This document shows, one piece after another, positions 34,441 through 42,155 of a DNA stretch of 49,098 nucleotides. The notes under the pieces are model-generated. The model was not told where the DNA came from, ran no database searches, and worked only from the letters and a program-made list of their open reading frames with translations. The stretch comes from DASRIA01 sp035650255 (GTDB lineage: Bacteria > Actinomycetota > Thermoleophilia > Solirubrobacterales > JBBDJG01). The position numbers and the translations under genes were made by a program. The DNA lies in NCBI GenBank assembly GCA_035650255.1, contig DASRIA010000072.1, positions 1-49,098 of the forward strand. Reading direction: 5' to 3'. The stretch's first letter is position 1; each line of letters starts with the position of its first letter.

Positions 34441-34902
34441 CTACGGGTCGTAGCGCGAGAGGTCCTGCTCGAGGCGCGTGGACTCCGCAGCGGTCAACTC
34501 CGCCGCGGGCCCCGGCTCGCCGCCGCCGCGCCGGCGCCACCGCACCACCGCGACCCAGATCGTCAGCAGCCCGGAGGCGACGACCAGCGCCGGCACGAGG
34601 AACGCCGTGATGTCGAACCCGCTCTCGTCGGGGTTGGGCTCGGCCAGGACCTCGGGCCCGAACTCCGCCACCAGCGCCTGCTTGATCTGCTCCTTGTCCT
34701 GCCCGCGCTCGATGCGCGTGAGGATGAACTGGCGCTGGCGCTCCGCCTGGGGGGAGAAGGAGTGGGCGAGCGGCAGCCCGCAGGTCGGGCACATCACCTC
34801 GTCCTCGATGTCGGGGAGCGTCGCCTGGGGCGCGCCCGCAGCCGGAGCGGCCAGGGCCGCCGCGGTCGCCAGCACGGCCAGCGCGGAAAGCAGCAGGTTC
34901 AT
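34441..34902 (-). CDS. CcmH/NrfF family cytochrome c maturation protein
   Basis: A 153-residue protein with a signal peptide (LLLSALAVLATAAALAAPAAG), the redox motif MCPTCGLPL (Cys38 and Cys41), then FILTRIERGQDKEQIKQALV and EFGPEVLAEP, which are standard for CcmH. One membrane helix follows (AFLVPALVVASGLLTIWVAV) with a cytoplasmic acidic tail. It would present reduced apocytochrome c for heme attachment. ATG 34902 fits a TACCGT hexamer seven bases upstream. Pairs with ccdA. Confidence 0.88.
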   Translation of the reverse strand: MNLLLSALAVLATAAALAAPAAGAPQATLPDIEDEVMCPTCGLPLAHSFSPQAERQRQFILTRIERGQDKEQIKQALVAEFGPEVLAEPNPDESGFDITAFLVPALVVASGLLTIWVAVVRWRRRGGGEPGPAAELTAAESTRLEQDLSRYDP

Positions 34903-35231
34903 CACGGACACGGTATCGCCGCGGGAAGTCCGGGCGACACCATGACCGGGCCAAGATGGAACCGCCACCCGGTGGGGGCGCACCGGGGGCGGCCGATCCA
35001 ATTCAGACGACGGGAGGAAATGGTCTCCCGAAGCGGGCGCGTGGGCCATCCGTAGCCCCCGCTGCCCTTGAAGAGGCGGCGCGCTCTGCCGCCTACACAC
35101 CTAATGACGCAGCCGGGCCGGAAAACTTGCGCGAATCTCCAGAAGTTCTCCGATCGGGCCTCGGGGACTCCGCTTTCCCGGCTTGGGGAAGCGGATTCCC
35201 AGGCCCTGGCGGGACTACAATCGGACCCCGC
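34903..35231. other. Intergenic region between ccmH and tRNA-Gly
   Basis: 329 bases with no convincing gene. It contains three sites. TACCGT on the minus strand (34915-34910) ends seven bases before the ccmH ATG and is a candidate leaderless promoter. A 25-base hairpin sits at 35170-35194, with ten-base arms CCGCTTTCCC/GGGGAAGCGG (one G-U pair) and a five-base loop. TACAAT at 35216-35221 is a good -10 for the tRNA, 10 bases before its first base. Confidence 0.5.
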
Positions 35232-35304
35232 GCGGACGTAGCTCAGTTGGTAGAGCGTCGGCTTCCCAAGCCGAAGGTCGCGGGTTCGAGGCCCGTCGTC
35301 CGCT
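35232..35304 (+). tRNA. tRNA-Gly (CCC anticodon)
   Basis: The 73 bases fold as a complete cloverleaf: acceptor GCGGACG with CGTCCGC, D arm GCTC/GAGC around AGTTGGTA, anticodon stem TCGGC/GCCGA with loop TTCCCAA (anticodon CCC), variable loop AGGTC, T arm GCGGG/CCCGT with loop TTCGAGG, discriminator T. CCA is not encoded. A TACAAT -10 lies just upstream. The 3' 46 bases also occur at 37317-37362, so this gene is the likely integration target of the DNA that follows. Confidence 0.97.
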
Positions 35305-35305
35305 T
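35259..35305 (+). repeat. Left 47-bp direct repeat (candidate attL, in tRNA-Gly)
   Basis: Forty-seven bases from within the 5' anticodon stem to one base past the tRNA end, starting CGGCTTCCCAAGCC and ending CGTCCGCTT. They are identical to 37317-37363. Bases on both sides differ (T/G before, C/T after), so the repeat has sharp limits. Tyrosine recombinases typically use this part of tRNA genes. Confidence 0.9.
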
Positions 35306-35849
35306 CGCATCGCAGAGCCAAACTTGCGCTCGGCACGTTTGACGCCGTGGCCCGATAGTGGCCTAAACGGTCTCGGCGCTTGCGACGTTGCTCGGCTGGG
35401 AGCGACACCCGTCGGGAGTGCTCTCCGAGGGAGAGAAGCGCGCTTCTGACTCCGCGTTTCCCGAGCGGTGTGCTTAAAGACCGTAGGCAACCTTCTCCGC
35501 CAACCCCCCGATGTCGTCGCAAATCTCGGGTCTCATCCCTGGCTGCTCCGATCCACAGACGAGATGAGCTAACTCGTCCTTGCTTTACGAGCCGCGAAGA
35601 CCGGATATGGGCAGGGGCCTCCGCCACAACTCTCTGGCGCCGGGCCGCTGGCAGTTGTCAGAGCCAACCCCAGCAACTTTACCGGCCGACTGCAAGTGCG
35701 CCCTCGCGAGGCACCCGTCGCCAGTGCGATCAGCGCCTGTGTGCCTTTCGTGTTTGGGCAGCCGCAGTAGCTCCTAGAGCCAGCGCGGCAACGGGGCGGC
35801 CGTTGGGTAGCCTTTCGCTCGGTCTCGAAGACGTCGAGGGGAGAGAGTT
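35306..35849. other. Left part of the element, no convincing gene
   Basis: 544 bases. A 167-codon open frame crosses most of it from 35380, but its product is Arg/Ser-rich with no domain, no RBS is clear, and it runs on over the start of the next ORF, so I do not call it. No integrase-like RxxRxxxY pattern was noticed on either strand. Confidence 0.5.
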
Positions 35850-35987
35850 ATGTCTAACCGGACGATGCTGCTGTTCGTCCTAGGCGTCATTTCCGCTGTG
35901 TTTTTTCCGTCCAGTGTCCATCAGCCGAAGCCGAGGTGCATGCACCGAGCCAGAACGAATCCGCGCCGTGCAGCGCTTTTTCTTTGA
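35850..35987 (+). CDS. Short secretory-type ORF inside the element
   Basis: A 45-residue frame behind a good RBS (GAGGGGAGAG, four bases before ATG). The product MSNRTMLLFVLGVISAVFFP is a plausible signal peptide or membrane anchor, followed by a basic tail (KPRCMHRARTNPRRAALFL) with one Cys. It may be the surviving start of a secreted protein, a small membrane peptide, or a chance frame. It ends just before the promoter-like sequence of the beta-helix gene. Confidence 0.3.
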   Translation: MSNRTMLLFVLGVISAVFFPSSVHQPKPRCMHRARTNPRRAALFL

Positions 35988-35990
35988 CCC

Positions 35991-36019
35991 TTGTAGAGGG
36001 CCTGCCCGCTCCCTACACT
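35991..36019 (+). promoter_or_regulatory. Putative promoter of the beta-helix gene
   Basis: TTGTAG at 35991-35996 and TACACT at 36014-36019 are separated by 17 bases, the ideal spacing. Transcription would start near 36026, about 32 bases before the TTG start and ahead of its GAAGGGA RBS. Confidence 0.45.
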
Positions 36020-36057
36020 GGCCCGGTTCGCAGCAATCCTCCACGAAGGGATCAGTC

Positions 36058-37017
36058 TTGGCCGACTTCCGAATCCTCGTGCCCCTCGCTGTGCTCTTGG
36101 GGCTGCTCTCGATTTCCCCGGTCGCTCGCGCCTCGCACATCCAGTGTGGCGACGTGCTCACCACGAGCGTCAAGTTCGACTCAGACGTGCTCTGCACGAA
36201 CGTCGAAGAAGGCGACGTAGCCCTAACGATTGGGGCGAGCAACATCACCGTCGATGCCCGGGGCTACCGGATTGTCGCTGACGATTGTTGCTACGGATCG
36301 GCCATGCAGACCAGCGGTGCCTACAGCGGAGTCGTGATCAAGCACATCGGAGGCACCGATGGTTTCACGTCCGATGTTTACCTTCAACTCTCTGACAGCA
36401 CGCTCAAGAGCAACCGGCTTGATGCACAGATGAGCGCAGTGCATATCGAGGGTGACCGCAACCTCGTCAAGGGCAACATCATTTACACGGGGTATGTGGG
36501 GATCTCGATGATCGGCGCGGGGAACCGGGCGGTGCAGAATGACGTTCAGGCGTACGAAGGGGAAGGCATCCTCGCGAGCGGCAGCGGTGTCCGAATCGCC
36601 AACAACAATCTCCGCGCCCTGGGCGCCATTTTCGGCGGCATTCGGCTGTTTGGGTTCACGGATGCCGTGGTGACGGGAAATCACGTCTCGGAGTTTGTGT
36701 TCGGTATCGGGCTCGCGAACGGCACGGGCGCGTCGGTCACCCGGAACTACGTGCATGACAATGGCTACGGAGGGGGGATCTACATATCGGACGACGTGTC
36801 CAACGTGGACCTGCGCCGCAACACCGCAAACGCAAACGGCGGTAGTGATTACAGCGGCATTTGGGTTGGCAGCCCGTCCGTCACGATCACACGCAACACG
36901 GCGAACGACAACGGTTGGTACGGCATCCATGCGGTCCCAGGGGTGATCGACGGCGGAGGCAACAGAGCAAGCGGAAACGGGAACCCGGCGCAATGCGTCG
37001 AGGTGCGGTGCAGGTAA
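36058..37017 (+). CDS. Secreted right-handed parallel beta-helix protein
   Basis: A 319-residue protein from TTG 36058, chosen because GAAGGGA lies six bases upstream and the product then begins with a clean signal peptide (FRILVPLAVLLGLLSI ending VARA before SHIQCGD). The mature part has about ten turns of NosD-like repeats rich in Asn and Gly: RNLVKGNIIYTGYVGISMIG, NRAVQNDVQAYEGEGILAS, VRIANNNLRALGAIFGGI, AVVTGNHVSEFVFGIGLAN, VTRNYVHDNGYGGGIYI and ITRNTANDNGWYGIHAV. Such helices bind or cut polysaccharides; no catalytic residues can be named. Base composition is AT-richer than neighbouring genes, and it is the only clear cargo of the tRNA-flanked element. Confidence 0.85.
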   Translation: MADFRILVPLAVLLGLLSISPVARASHIQCGDVLTTSVKFDSDVLCTNVEEGDVALTIGASNITVDARGYRIVADDCCYGSAMQTSGAYSGVVIKHIGGTDGFTSDVYLQLSDSTLKSNRLDAQMSAVHIEGDRNLVKGNIIYTGYVGISMIGAGNRAVQNDVQAYEGEGILASGSGVRIANNNLRALGAIFGGIRLFGFTDAVVTGNHVSEFVFGIGLANGTGASVTRNYVHDNGYGGGIYISDDVSNVDLRRNTANANGGSDYSGIWVGSPSVTITRNTANDNGWYGIHAVPGVIDGGGNRASGNGNPAQCVEVRCR

Positions 37018-37316
37018 TCAGTACGAAAGGATCAGGAAGTCGGCCAAGATGTCGTCCCCTAAACGAAAACTCACCGGTCCTCGATGCGCCGAGACGCGGA
37101 TTTCCGCAGTACGAGTGACCTGGCTACTGAGATCGAGGTGCCAAGAGCCTCGGAGCGCGTCCCCGTACTTCGAGCCAGGTTCCGCGCGACCGATCCTGCG
37201 TGACATGGGACCCCGTCGGACCGCTGGGATGCTTGCGGCCTGCGCGGCAGCTCGTTGGCGGCTGCGGGAAACTACAAGGACGACAACCTGGTCCGCGACT
37301 ACTGCCAGCGTCCGCG
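37018..37316. other. Right part of the element, no convincing gene
   Basis: 299 bases between the beta-helix stop and the right repeat. No recognisable gene, RNA or transposon end. Short frames exist on both strands but none has an RBS or a family match; one reads NYKDDNLVRDYCQ up to the repeat and could be a truncated tail. Confidence 0.5.
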
Positions 37317-37363
37317 CGGCTTCCCAAGCCGAAGGTCGCGGGTTCGAGGCCCGTCGTCCGCTT
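37317..37363 (+). repeat. Right 47-bp direct repeat (candidate attR)
   Basis: An exact copy of 35259-35305. Folding it alone gives only the 3' part of a tRNA with no acceptor 5' strand or D arm, so it is not a gene. It marks the right limit of the element; the NTF2-like gene begins 66 bases later. Confidence 0.9.
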
Positions 37364-37429
37364 TCTCGATTCGCAAGGACTTGAGTCGATTCGCCTGGAC
37401 GCGAGGCGCCAAAGAGGTAGGAGGGACCG

Positions 37430-37873
37430 ATGACGACGACCGAGGAACGAAACATGGAGTTGATGCAGACGCTCGACGATGCCTGGAACGCCCAGGACCA
37501 GGACGTGTTCGTCGCCCGCCACAAGCCCGACGTGGTCGTCTACTGGCCGGGCCAGCCCGAGCCCACGCGCGGGATCGAAGATCACCTGGCTGAGTCGATC
37601 GACTTCTGGAAGACGTTTCCAGACCAGCACCTCGACAACCGGCCGTACAGGGTCTTCTTCGCCTCGGGGGACTGGACTTGCTCGATCGCGCACTTCACCG
37701 GCACGATGAAGGGGCCGATGAAGCAGGCAGACGGCAGCGAGATCCCGCCGACCAACAAGTCGTTCGAGGTCGCCTTCTGCACCGTTGCCATCTGGGACGA
37801 CGGTCAGATCGTGGAGGAGAACCTCATGTACGACCTCGTCACCTTCATGCAGCAACTCGGCCTCAGCGGCTAG
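37430..37873 (+). CDS. SnoaL-like ester cyclase family protein
   Basis: A 147-residue protein of the SnoaL-like polyketide-cyclase/NTF2 fold: MELMQTLDDAWNAQDQDVFV, VVYWPGQPEPTRGIEDHLAE, FPDQHLDNRPYRVFFASGD and EVAFCTVAIWDDGQIVEENL. The DxH-type pair seen in SnoaL may correspond to FPDQH. The family includes ring-closing enzymes and many uncharacterised members. The ATG follows GGAGGGACCG. It is the first gene right of the tRNA-associated element. Confidence 0.8.
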   Translation: MTTTEERNMELMQTLDDAWNAQDQDVFVARHKPDVVVYWPGQPEPTRGIEDHLAESIDFWKTFPDQHLDNRPYRVFFASGDWTCSIAHFTGTMKGPMKQADGSEIPPTNKSFEVAFCTVAIWDDGQIVEENLMYDLVTFMQQLGLSG

Positions 37874-37942
37874 CGCAAGCCTCCGCCACGCGGTCCACCC
37901 TGCGGCCTTCGACGGGGCTATCGCCCTGCCAGCGCGAAAGTC

Positions 37943-38377
37943 CTACGAGAGTTCGTCGCGATGAGCGTCTTGCTCCGAAATGCCCACGGCTTCGAGAGCC
38001 TGCTTGGGATCGAGGTAGCCCCGAACCGAAACCGTCTTGCCGTCCTTGACCTCGGTCACGAGCGCGAAGGGCGTCTCGGTCTCGATACCGCTTGCCTTGC
38101 CACGTGCGCGGTTGCGGCCGATCGCGACGAGTCGGTTTCCCAGATCCCGGATCTCCGAGATCTCGATGCGGATCTCGCCGAAGGCCTCGTTGAGGTCCCG
38201 GAGCATCTCGCGGACGCCTTCGTGCCCCCGGAACACCGTCTGTTCCCCTCCCAGCAACGCGTGCAGCGCCGAGTGCCACTCCACCTCGGGATCGAGCTGC
38301 TCCAGCAGCGTTTCGACGTCTCCGCGGTTGCCCGCCTCGAGCCCGCGCTTGAAGGCCTCCACGTTCTCATGCGACAT
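37943..38377 (-). CDS. NTF2-like (SnoaL) protein
   Basis: A 144-residue protein beginning MSHENVEAFKRGLEAGNRGD, the usual opening of actinobacterial SnoaL-like proteins, then LDPEVEWHSALHALLG, VFRGHEGVREMLRDL and FALVTEVKDGKTVSVRGYLD. No substrate can be assigned. ATG 38377 is chosen at the family N-terminus; the frame continues 40 residues upstream to 38497. It is divergent from the large oxidoreductase gene. Confidence 0.78.
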   Translation of the reverse strand: MSHENVEAFKRGLEAGNRGDVETLLEQLDPEVEWHSALHALLGGEQTVFRGHEGVREMLRDLNEAFGEIRIEISEIRDLGNRLVAIGRNRARGKASGIETETPFALVTEVKDGKTVSVRGYLDPKQALEAVGISEQDAHRDELS

Positions 38378-38532
38378 CGCCTGCGCAGTATCCCGCAGGG
38401 ACGCTCGCCGAGGTTGGGGCTCGTCCGTCCTCGCCTCGGCGAGGCGGACCGAGACGGAAGAGTCCCGCATAGAGCCCCCTCTCTGGCGGATAATCACCGC
38501 AAGCTGCAGCTAAACCGGGAGCAGGCTGGACG

Positions 38533-41500
38533 ATGGCGGCAAAGCAGCAAGTCGCGGTCCTGGGCGGTGGAATCGCCTCGATCGTCGCCGCCTACGAGCT
38601 GACGAGCACTCCCGAGCTGCGCGCGAAGTACGACGTCACCGTGTACCAGCTCGGCTGGCGCCTGGGCGGAAAGTGCGCGAGCGGTCGCAACGCCAAGGCC
38701 GGCCAGCGCATCGAGGAGCACGGCCTGCACATCTGGTTCGGGTTCTACGAGAACGCGTTCCGCGTGATGCGCGACGCATACGAGGAGCTGGGGCGGCCGC
38801 CGGAGGCACCGCTCGCGACCTGGCGCGATGCGTTCAAGGAGTGCGACCAGATCGTGATCTACGACGACTTCCGCGGGCGCTGGATCGGCCGCAGCTTCGA
38901 CGTCCCGCGCAACCCGCTGACTCCTGGCGACTCCGACGACCTGCCCCACTTCTGGGCCATGGCGCACGAGATGCTGCGATTCCTGCTGGGACGGTGGGGA
39001 GGCCTGCGCGAGACCAAGCCGCAGGTCGCGGAGGCGATGGCGCCCTCGCTGCCGGCCCTGCCGTTCGGTCTGCGCATGCCGTTCCACATCGGCCTCCCGT
39101 TCGGCCTCGGCAAGGTCGCGGGCGACGCGCTCGGCTGGCTGCTGCGAGTCACCCGCCCCGAGCAGCTGATCGTGGAGGCGCTGCGGCTGGCGGAGGAGCT
39201 CAGCGAGCTGGACCTGCTGGACGACGACGGCGACTCGCGCTCCTTCTTCTGGGAGGCGATCGACGAGTTCAAGGGCTGGCTGTGGCGCCATGTCGTCGAG
39301 CCGCACGTCGACGACGACGACCTGCGCTTCTTCTTCCAGATGTTCGACGCCGGCACGACCATCCTGCAGGGCATCCTCGAGGACGATTTGATCGAGCGCG
39401 GCTTCGACTCGGTCAACGACGAGGACCTGCGCCAGTGGCTGCGCCGTCACGGTGCGCAACCCATCACGGTCGACCAGAGCCCGTTCGTGCGCTCCCTTTA
39501 TGACATGGCGTTTGCGTACGAGCGCGGCGACATCCGCAGTCCCAACATGGCGGCGGGAACGGCCGTGCAGGACATGCTGCGCCTCTTCTTCACGTACCGC
39601 GGCGCGTTCGCATGGAAGATGCAGGCGGGCATGGGGGACACCGTCTTCACCCCGTTCTACGAGGTGTTGAAGCGCCGCGGCGTGCGCTTCGAGTTCTTCC
39701 ACTGGGTCGACAAGCTGCACCTGTCACCCGACCGCCAGTTCGTGGAATCCATCGACGTCATCCCGCAGGTCCACGTGAAGCACGGTGCGTACAAGCCGCT
39801 GGTCGACGTCAAGGGGCTCCCGTGCTGGCCCAGCGAGCCCGCCTGGGACCAGCTCGTCGAGGGGAAGGAGCTGGAGGAACGCGGCGTCAACCTCGAGTGG
39901 GAGCCGAACCCGCTGGGCCACGAGCGCAAGAGGCTGAAGCTCGGCGAGCACTTCGACCAGGTCGTTCTCGGCATCCCGGTCGGGGCGCTGGAGCCACTGT
40001 GCGAGGAGCTGATCGCAGACCCGTTGAATCCGCGCTTCAAGACGATGGTCGCCAAGTCGAGCACCGTCATGACCCAGGCGTTCCAGCTATGGATGAACCG
40101 CCCGCTGCACGCGCTGAGGTGGCCGTTCCGCGACAACTCGATCATGACGGGGTACGTCGAGCCGCTCGACACCTACGCCAACATGAGCCACCTCATCAAC
40201 CGCGAGGAATGGCCACCTTACGAGCGCGTGGACAGCATCGCGTACTTCTGCGGAGTGCTGCCCGACCACCGCGACGACGACCAGAAACGGGCGAACGAGC
40301 GCGCGCGCGAGAGCGCGATCGAGTACCTCGAGCGCGACGCCCGGGTGATCTGGCCGGGGAGCGGGGACCGCCGCAGCTTTGGCTGGCGCCACCTGGTGGG
40401 CGGGCGCGGCGCCGGCCCGGGGCGCTTCGACTCGCAGTTCTGGATTGCCAACTGGCAGCCGACGGAACGCTACGTGATCACCCCGGCGGGCGGCGTGCAG
40501 CACCGCCTGGCCGCGGACGAGTCCGGGTACGAGAACCTGTTCCTGGCCGGCGACTGGGTGAAGACCGGACTGGACGCCGGTTGCGTCGAGGCGGCGGTGA
40601 TGTCGGGGATGCAGGCCTCACGGGCGATCTGCGGAGTCCCGCAGGCCGTGTTCGGCGAGGACCACGCGTGGCTCAGCGGCCGCCCCTGCACGCGCCACGC
40701 ACCGCGCCCGCCCGCGGGCGCGCCGGCGTACGTCAACTACGGCGGGCTGGCGACCTGCCCGTCACCGGTGGACTGCGACGACTCCAGGCTCTTCAGCTTC
40801 TTCCTCGAGGCCGACTACGAGCGCCTCGACAAGCTCTGCGACGACGTGTTCGCAAAGCCCTCGCGTGGTGCGTTCGACCTGCGGCCGCTGGGCCGTCACG
40901 TGATGCTCAGCTTCGGTGTCGTCGGGAAGATCAAGCCGCGGCTCGAGCCCTGGTCCCGGATGGGTTACGCGCGGGAAAGGCAGGTGGCGATCTGGATCCC
41001 GGTCGTCGCGGTGCAGCGCCGCGGGCCGTTTCCGATTGCCGCGTCGCTGGGCTGGTTCGTGCCGTACATGTGGGTGGACAACCCGCTGTCGCTCGCCGGT
41101 GGGCGCGAGATCTACGGCTACAACAAGAACCTCGGGCGCATCCGGCTGCCGGCCAACGGCGATCTCGGAGGGCTCTCGCTGCAGGCCTACGGCGGCAACT
41201 ACAGCGGTGGGCAGGCCGGGTGGCGCAGGCTGATGGAAGTGGACACCAACGGGAACGGCGGCTGCCGGCGCGGCGAGGACAGGTGGAACGACTTGGACAG
41301 TCTCGTCGGCGAGGTGCAGGGCGCACTGGACCACGGTCGCTCCGGGCTCGTCACTCTCCCCGAGCTCGAAGTGCCCGACGAGGTGTTCGCGGAGATCCTG
41401 GGGCGGTCCGGCCCGCCCCAGATCTTCCTCAGGCAGTTCCGCTCGGTCTCGGACGGTGTCGTCGCGAGCCAGCAGCAGATCACCGACGGCGGGGTGACGG

Positions 41501-41682
41501 TCAAACGCCTCAGCGGGCGGCCGCTGCTGGGCGACTTCGAGTTCAAGCTGCATCACCTCGACAGCCATCCGCTCACCGAGGAGCTCGGCGTGGAGTCCCA
41601 GACGACGCATCTCGCGTTCGAGATCGAGATGGACTTCGTGCTGAACGACGGCCGCGTGCTCTGGCAGGGGCCCGTCGCCTAG
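38533..41682 (+). CDS. FAD-dependent desaturase-like / acetoacetate decarboxylase-like fusion
   Basis: A 1049-residue two-part protein. Residues 1 to about 715 are a flavin oxidoreductase of the phytoene desaturase/HpnE-like amine-oxidase superfamily: VAVLGGGIASIVAAYELTS (FAD loop), GWRLGGKCASGRN, EHGLHIWFGFYENAFRVM, and the C-terminal FAD block NLFLAGDWVKTGLDAGCVEA. From about 740 the sequence resembles acetoacetate decarboxylase: RHVMLSFGVVGKIKP, YMWVDNPLSLAGGREIYGYN, then K865. K865 aligns with the Schiff-base Lys of that enzyme; the neighbouring Lys that tunes it is Asn866 here. A GATAAT -10-like box (38489-38494) and GGGAGCAGG precede the ATG. Its stop shares CTAG with a convergent gene. 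The substrate is unknown, perhaps an isoprenoid or a polyketide-like acid. Confidence 0.8.
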   Translation: MAAKQQVAVLGGGIASIVAAYELTSTPELRAKYDVTVYQLGWRLGGKCASGRNAKAGQRIEEHGLHIWFGFYENAFRVMRDAYEELGRPPEAPLATWRDAFKECDQIVIYDDFRGRWIGRSFDVPRNPLTPGDSDDLPHFWAMAHEMLRFLLGRWGGLRETKPQVAEAMAPSLPALPFGLRMPFHIGLPFGLGKVAGDALGWLLRVTRPEQLIVEALRLAEELSELDLLDDDGDSRSFFWEAIDEFKGWLWRHVVEPHVDDDDLRFFFQMFDAGTTILQGILEDDLIERGFDSVNDEDLRQWLRRHGAQPITVDQSPFVRSLYDMAFAYERGDIRSPNMAAGTAVQDMLRLFFTYRGAFAWKMQAGMGDTVFTPFYEVLKRRGVRFEFFHWVDKLHLSPDRQFVESIDVIPQVHVKHGAYKPLVDVKGLPCWPSEPAWDQLVEGKELEERGVNLEWEPNPLGHERKRLKLGEHFDQVVLGIPVGALEPLCEELIADPLNPRFKTMVAKSSTVMTQAFQLWMNRPLHALRWPFRDNSIMTGYVEPLDTYANMSHLINREEWPPYERVDSIAYFCGVLPDHRDDDQKRANERARESAIEYLERDARVIWPGSGDRRSFGWRHLVGGRGAGPGRFDSQFWIANWQPTERYVITPAGGVQHRLAADESGYENLFLAGDWVKTGLDAGCVEAAVMSGMQASRAICGVPQAVFGEDHAWLSGRPCTRHAPRPPAGAPAYVNYGGLATCPSPVDCDDSRLFSFFLEADYERLDKLCDDVFAKPSRGAFDLRPLGRHVMLSFGVVGKIKPRLEPWSRMGYARERQVAIWIPVVAVQRRGPFPIAASLGWFVPYMWVDNPLSLAGGREIYGYNKNLGRIRLPANGDLGGLSLQAYGGNYSGGQAGWRRLMEVDTNGNGGCRRGEDRWNDLDSLVGEVQGALDHGRSGLVTLPELEVPDEVFAEILGRSGPPQIFLRQFRSVSDGVVASQQQITDGGVTVKRLSGRPLLGDFEFKLHHLDSHPLTEELGVESQTTHLAFEIEMDFVLNDGRVLWQGPVA

Positions 41683-42095
41683 GCCGTCTCGGCGGCGGTG
41701 CTCTCGGCGCTGGCCCGCTCCATCGCGTCTTGGAGGTGCTCGAAGTAGGCGATGCGGCAAATGCGCCCGTCGCGGAGCGTGTAAACGGCGTTCACGTGCT
41801 CCTTGATCACGCTCTGGCTGCCGACCAGCGTGCCCTGCCAGATCGTGGGGACGACGACCGTGTCCCCGCGCTCGATGTACTCCTCGGGGACGAGCTCGCA
41901 GTGCTCGAAGGTCGCGAAGATCGACTCGAAGGCACCGATGATCGCGTCGGCTCCGGTGACGGCGCCCGATGAGGGCCACAGCTCACCCGCGTCTGCGCGC
42001 ACGTCGGGGCTGTAAATCGAGCGCAGCGAATCCAGCTCGCCGCGATTCCAGGCCTCGTAGCCCAGCCGGACGGTCTCCACAGCGCTACTTGCCAC
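41679..42095 (-). CDS. NTF2-like (SnoaL) protein
   Basis: A 138-residue protein: VRLGYEAWNRGELDSLRSIY, VTGADAIIGAFESIFATFEH, YIERGDTVVVPTIWQGTLVG and YTLRDGRICRIAYFEHLQDA. This is a standard SnoaL-like domain, role unknown. GTG 42095 is chosen because GGAGGAGGT lies six bases upstream; the frame runs far further upstream but that part is antisense to the AraC and VOC genes. Convergent with the oxidoreductase fusion, sharing CTAG as both stops. Confidence 0.8.
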   Translation of the reverse strand: MASSAVETVRLGYEAWNRGELDSLRSIYSPDVRADAGELWPSSGAVTGADAIIGAFESIFATFEHCELVPEEYIERGDTVVVPTIWQGTLVGSQSVIKEHVNAVYTLRDGRICRIAYFEHLQDAMERASAESTAAETA

Positions 42096-42155
42096 CGCTG
42101 CACCTCCTCCGTAGAACCTCACCACGGAGCCTAGCGCCGGCTCATCTGGGAGGCA

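Larger units (their letters stand above)
35259..37363. mobile_element. 2.06-kb tRNA-Gly-associated element without recombinase
   Basis: DNA bounded by perfect 47-bp copies of the tRNA-Gly 3' part, with the intact tRNA on the left, as expected after site-specific integration. The inside has a visibly lower GC content: line 36361-36420 counts 31 G/C in 60, against 46 in 60 at 38761-38820 outside. It carries one good gene (a secreted beta-helix protein), one possible short secretory ORF, and no integrase, transposase, replication or transfer gene that I can see. It may be a trans-mobilised cassette or the remnant of a larger island. Confidence 0.7.

Noticed and set aside
35380..35883. 167-codon frame in the left half of the tRNA-associated element
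   Set aside because: No RBS, no family match, Arg/Ser/Cys-rich composition, and it runs over the start of a better-supported short ORF.
37317..37363. Second tRNA-Gly gene
   Set aside because: Only the 3' part is present; no acceptor 5' strand or D arm lies upstream. Treated as an integration repeat.
39612..41972. Second long frame inside the oxidoreductase fusion
   Set aside because: Same strand, different frame, Arg/Ala/Gly-rich product without domains; the fusion frame has intact motifs throughout.
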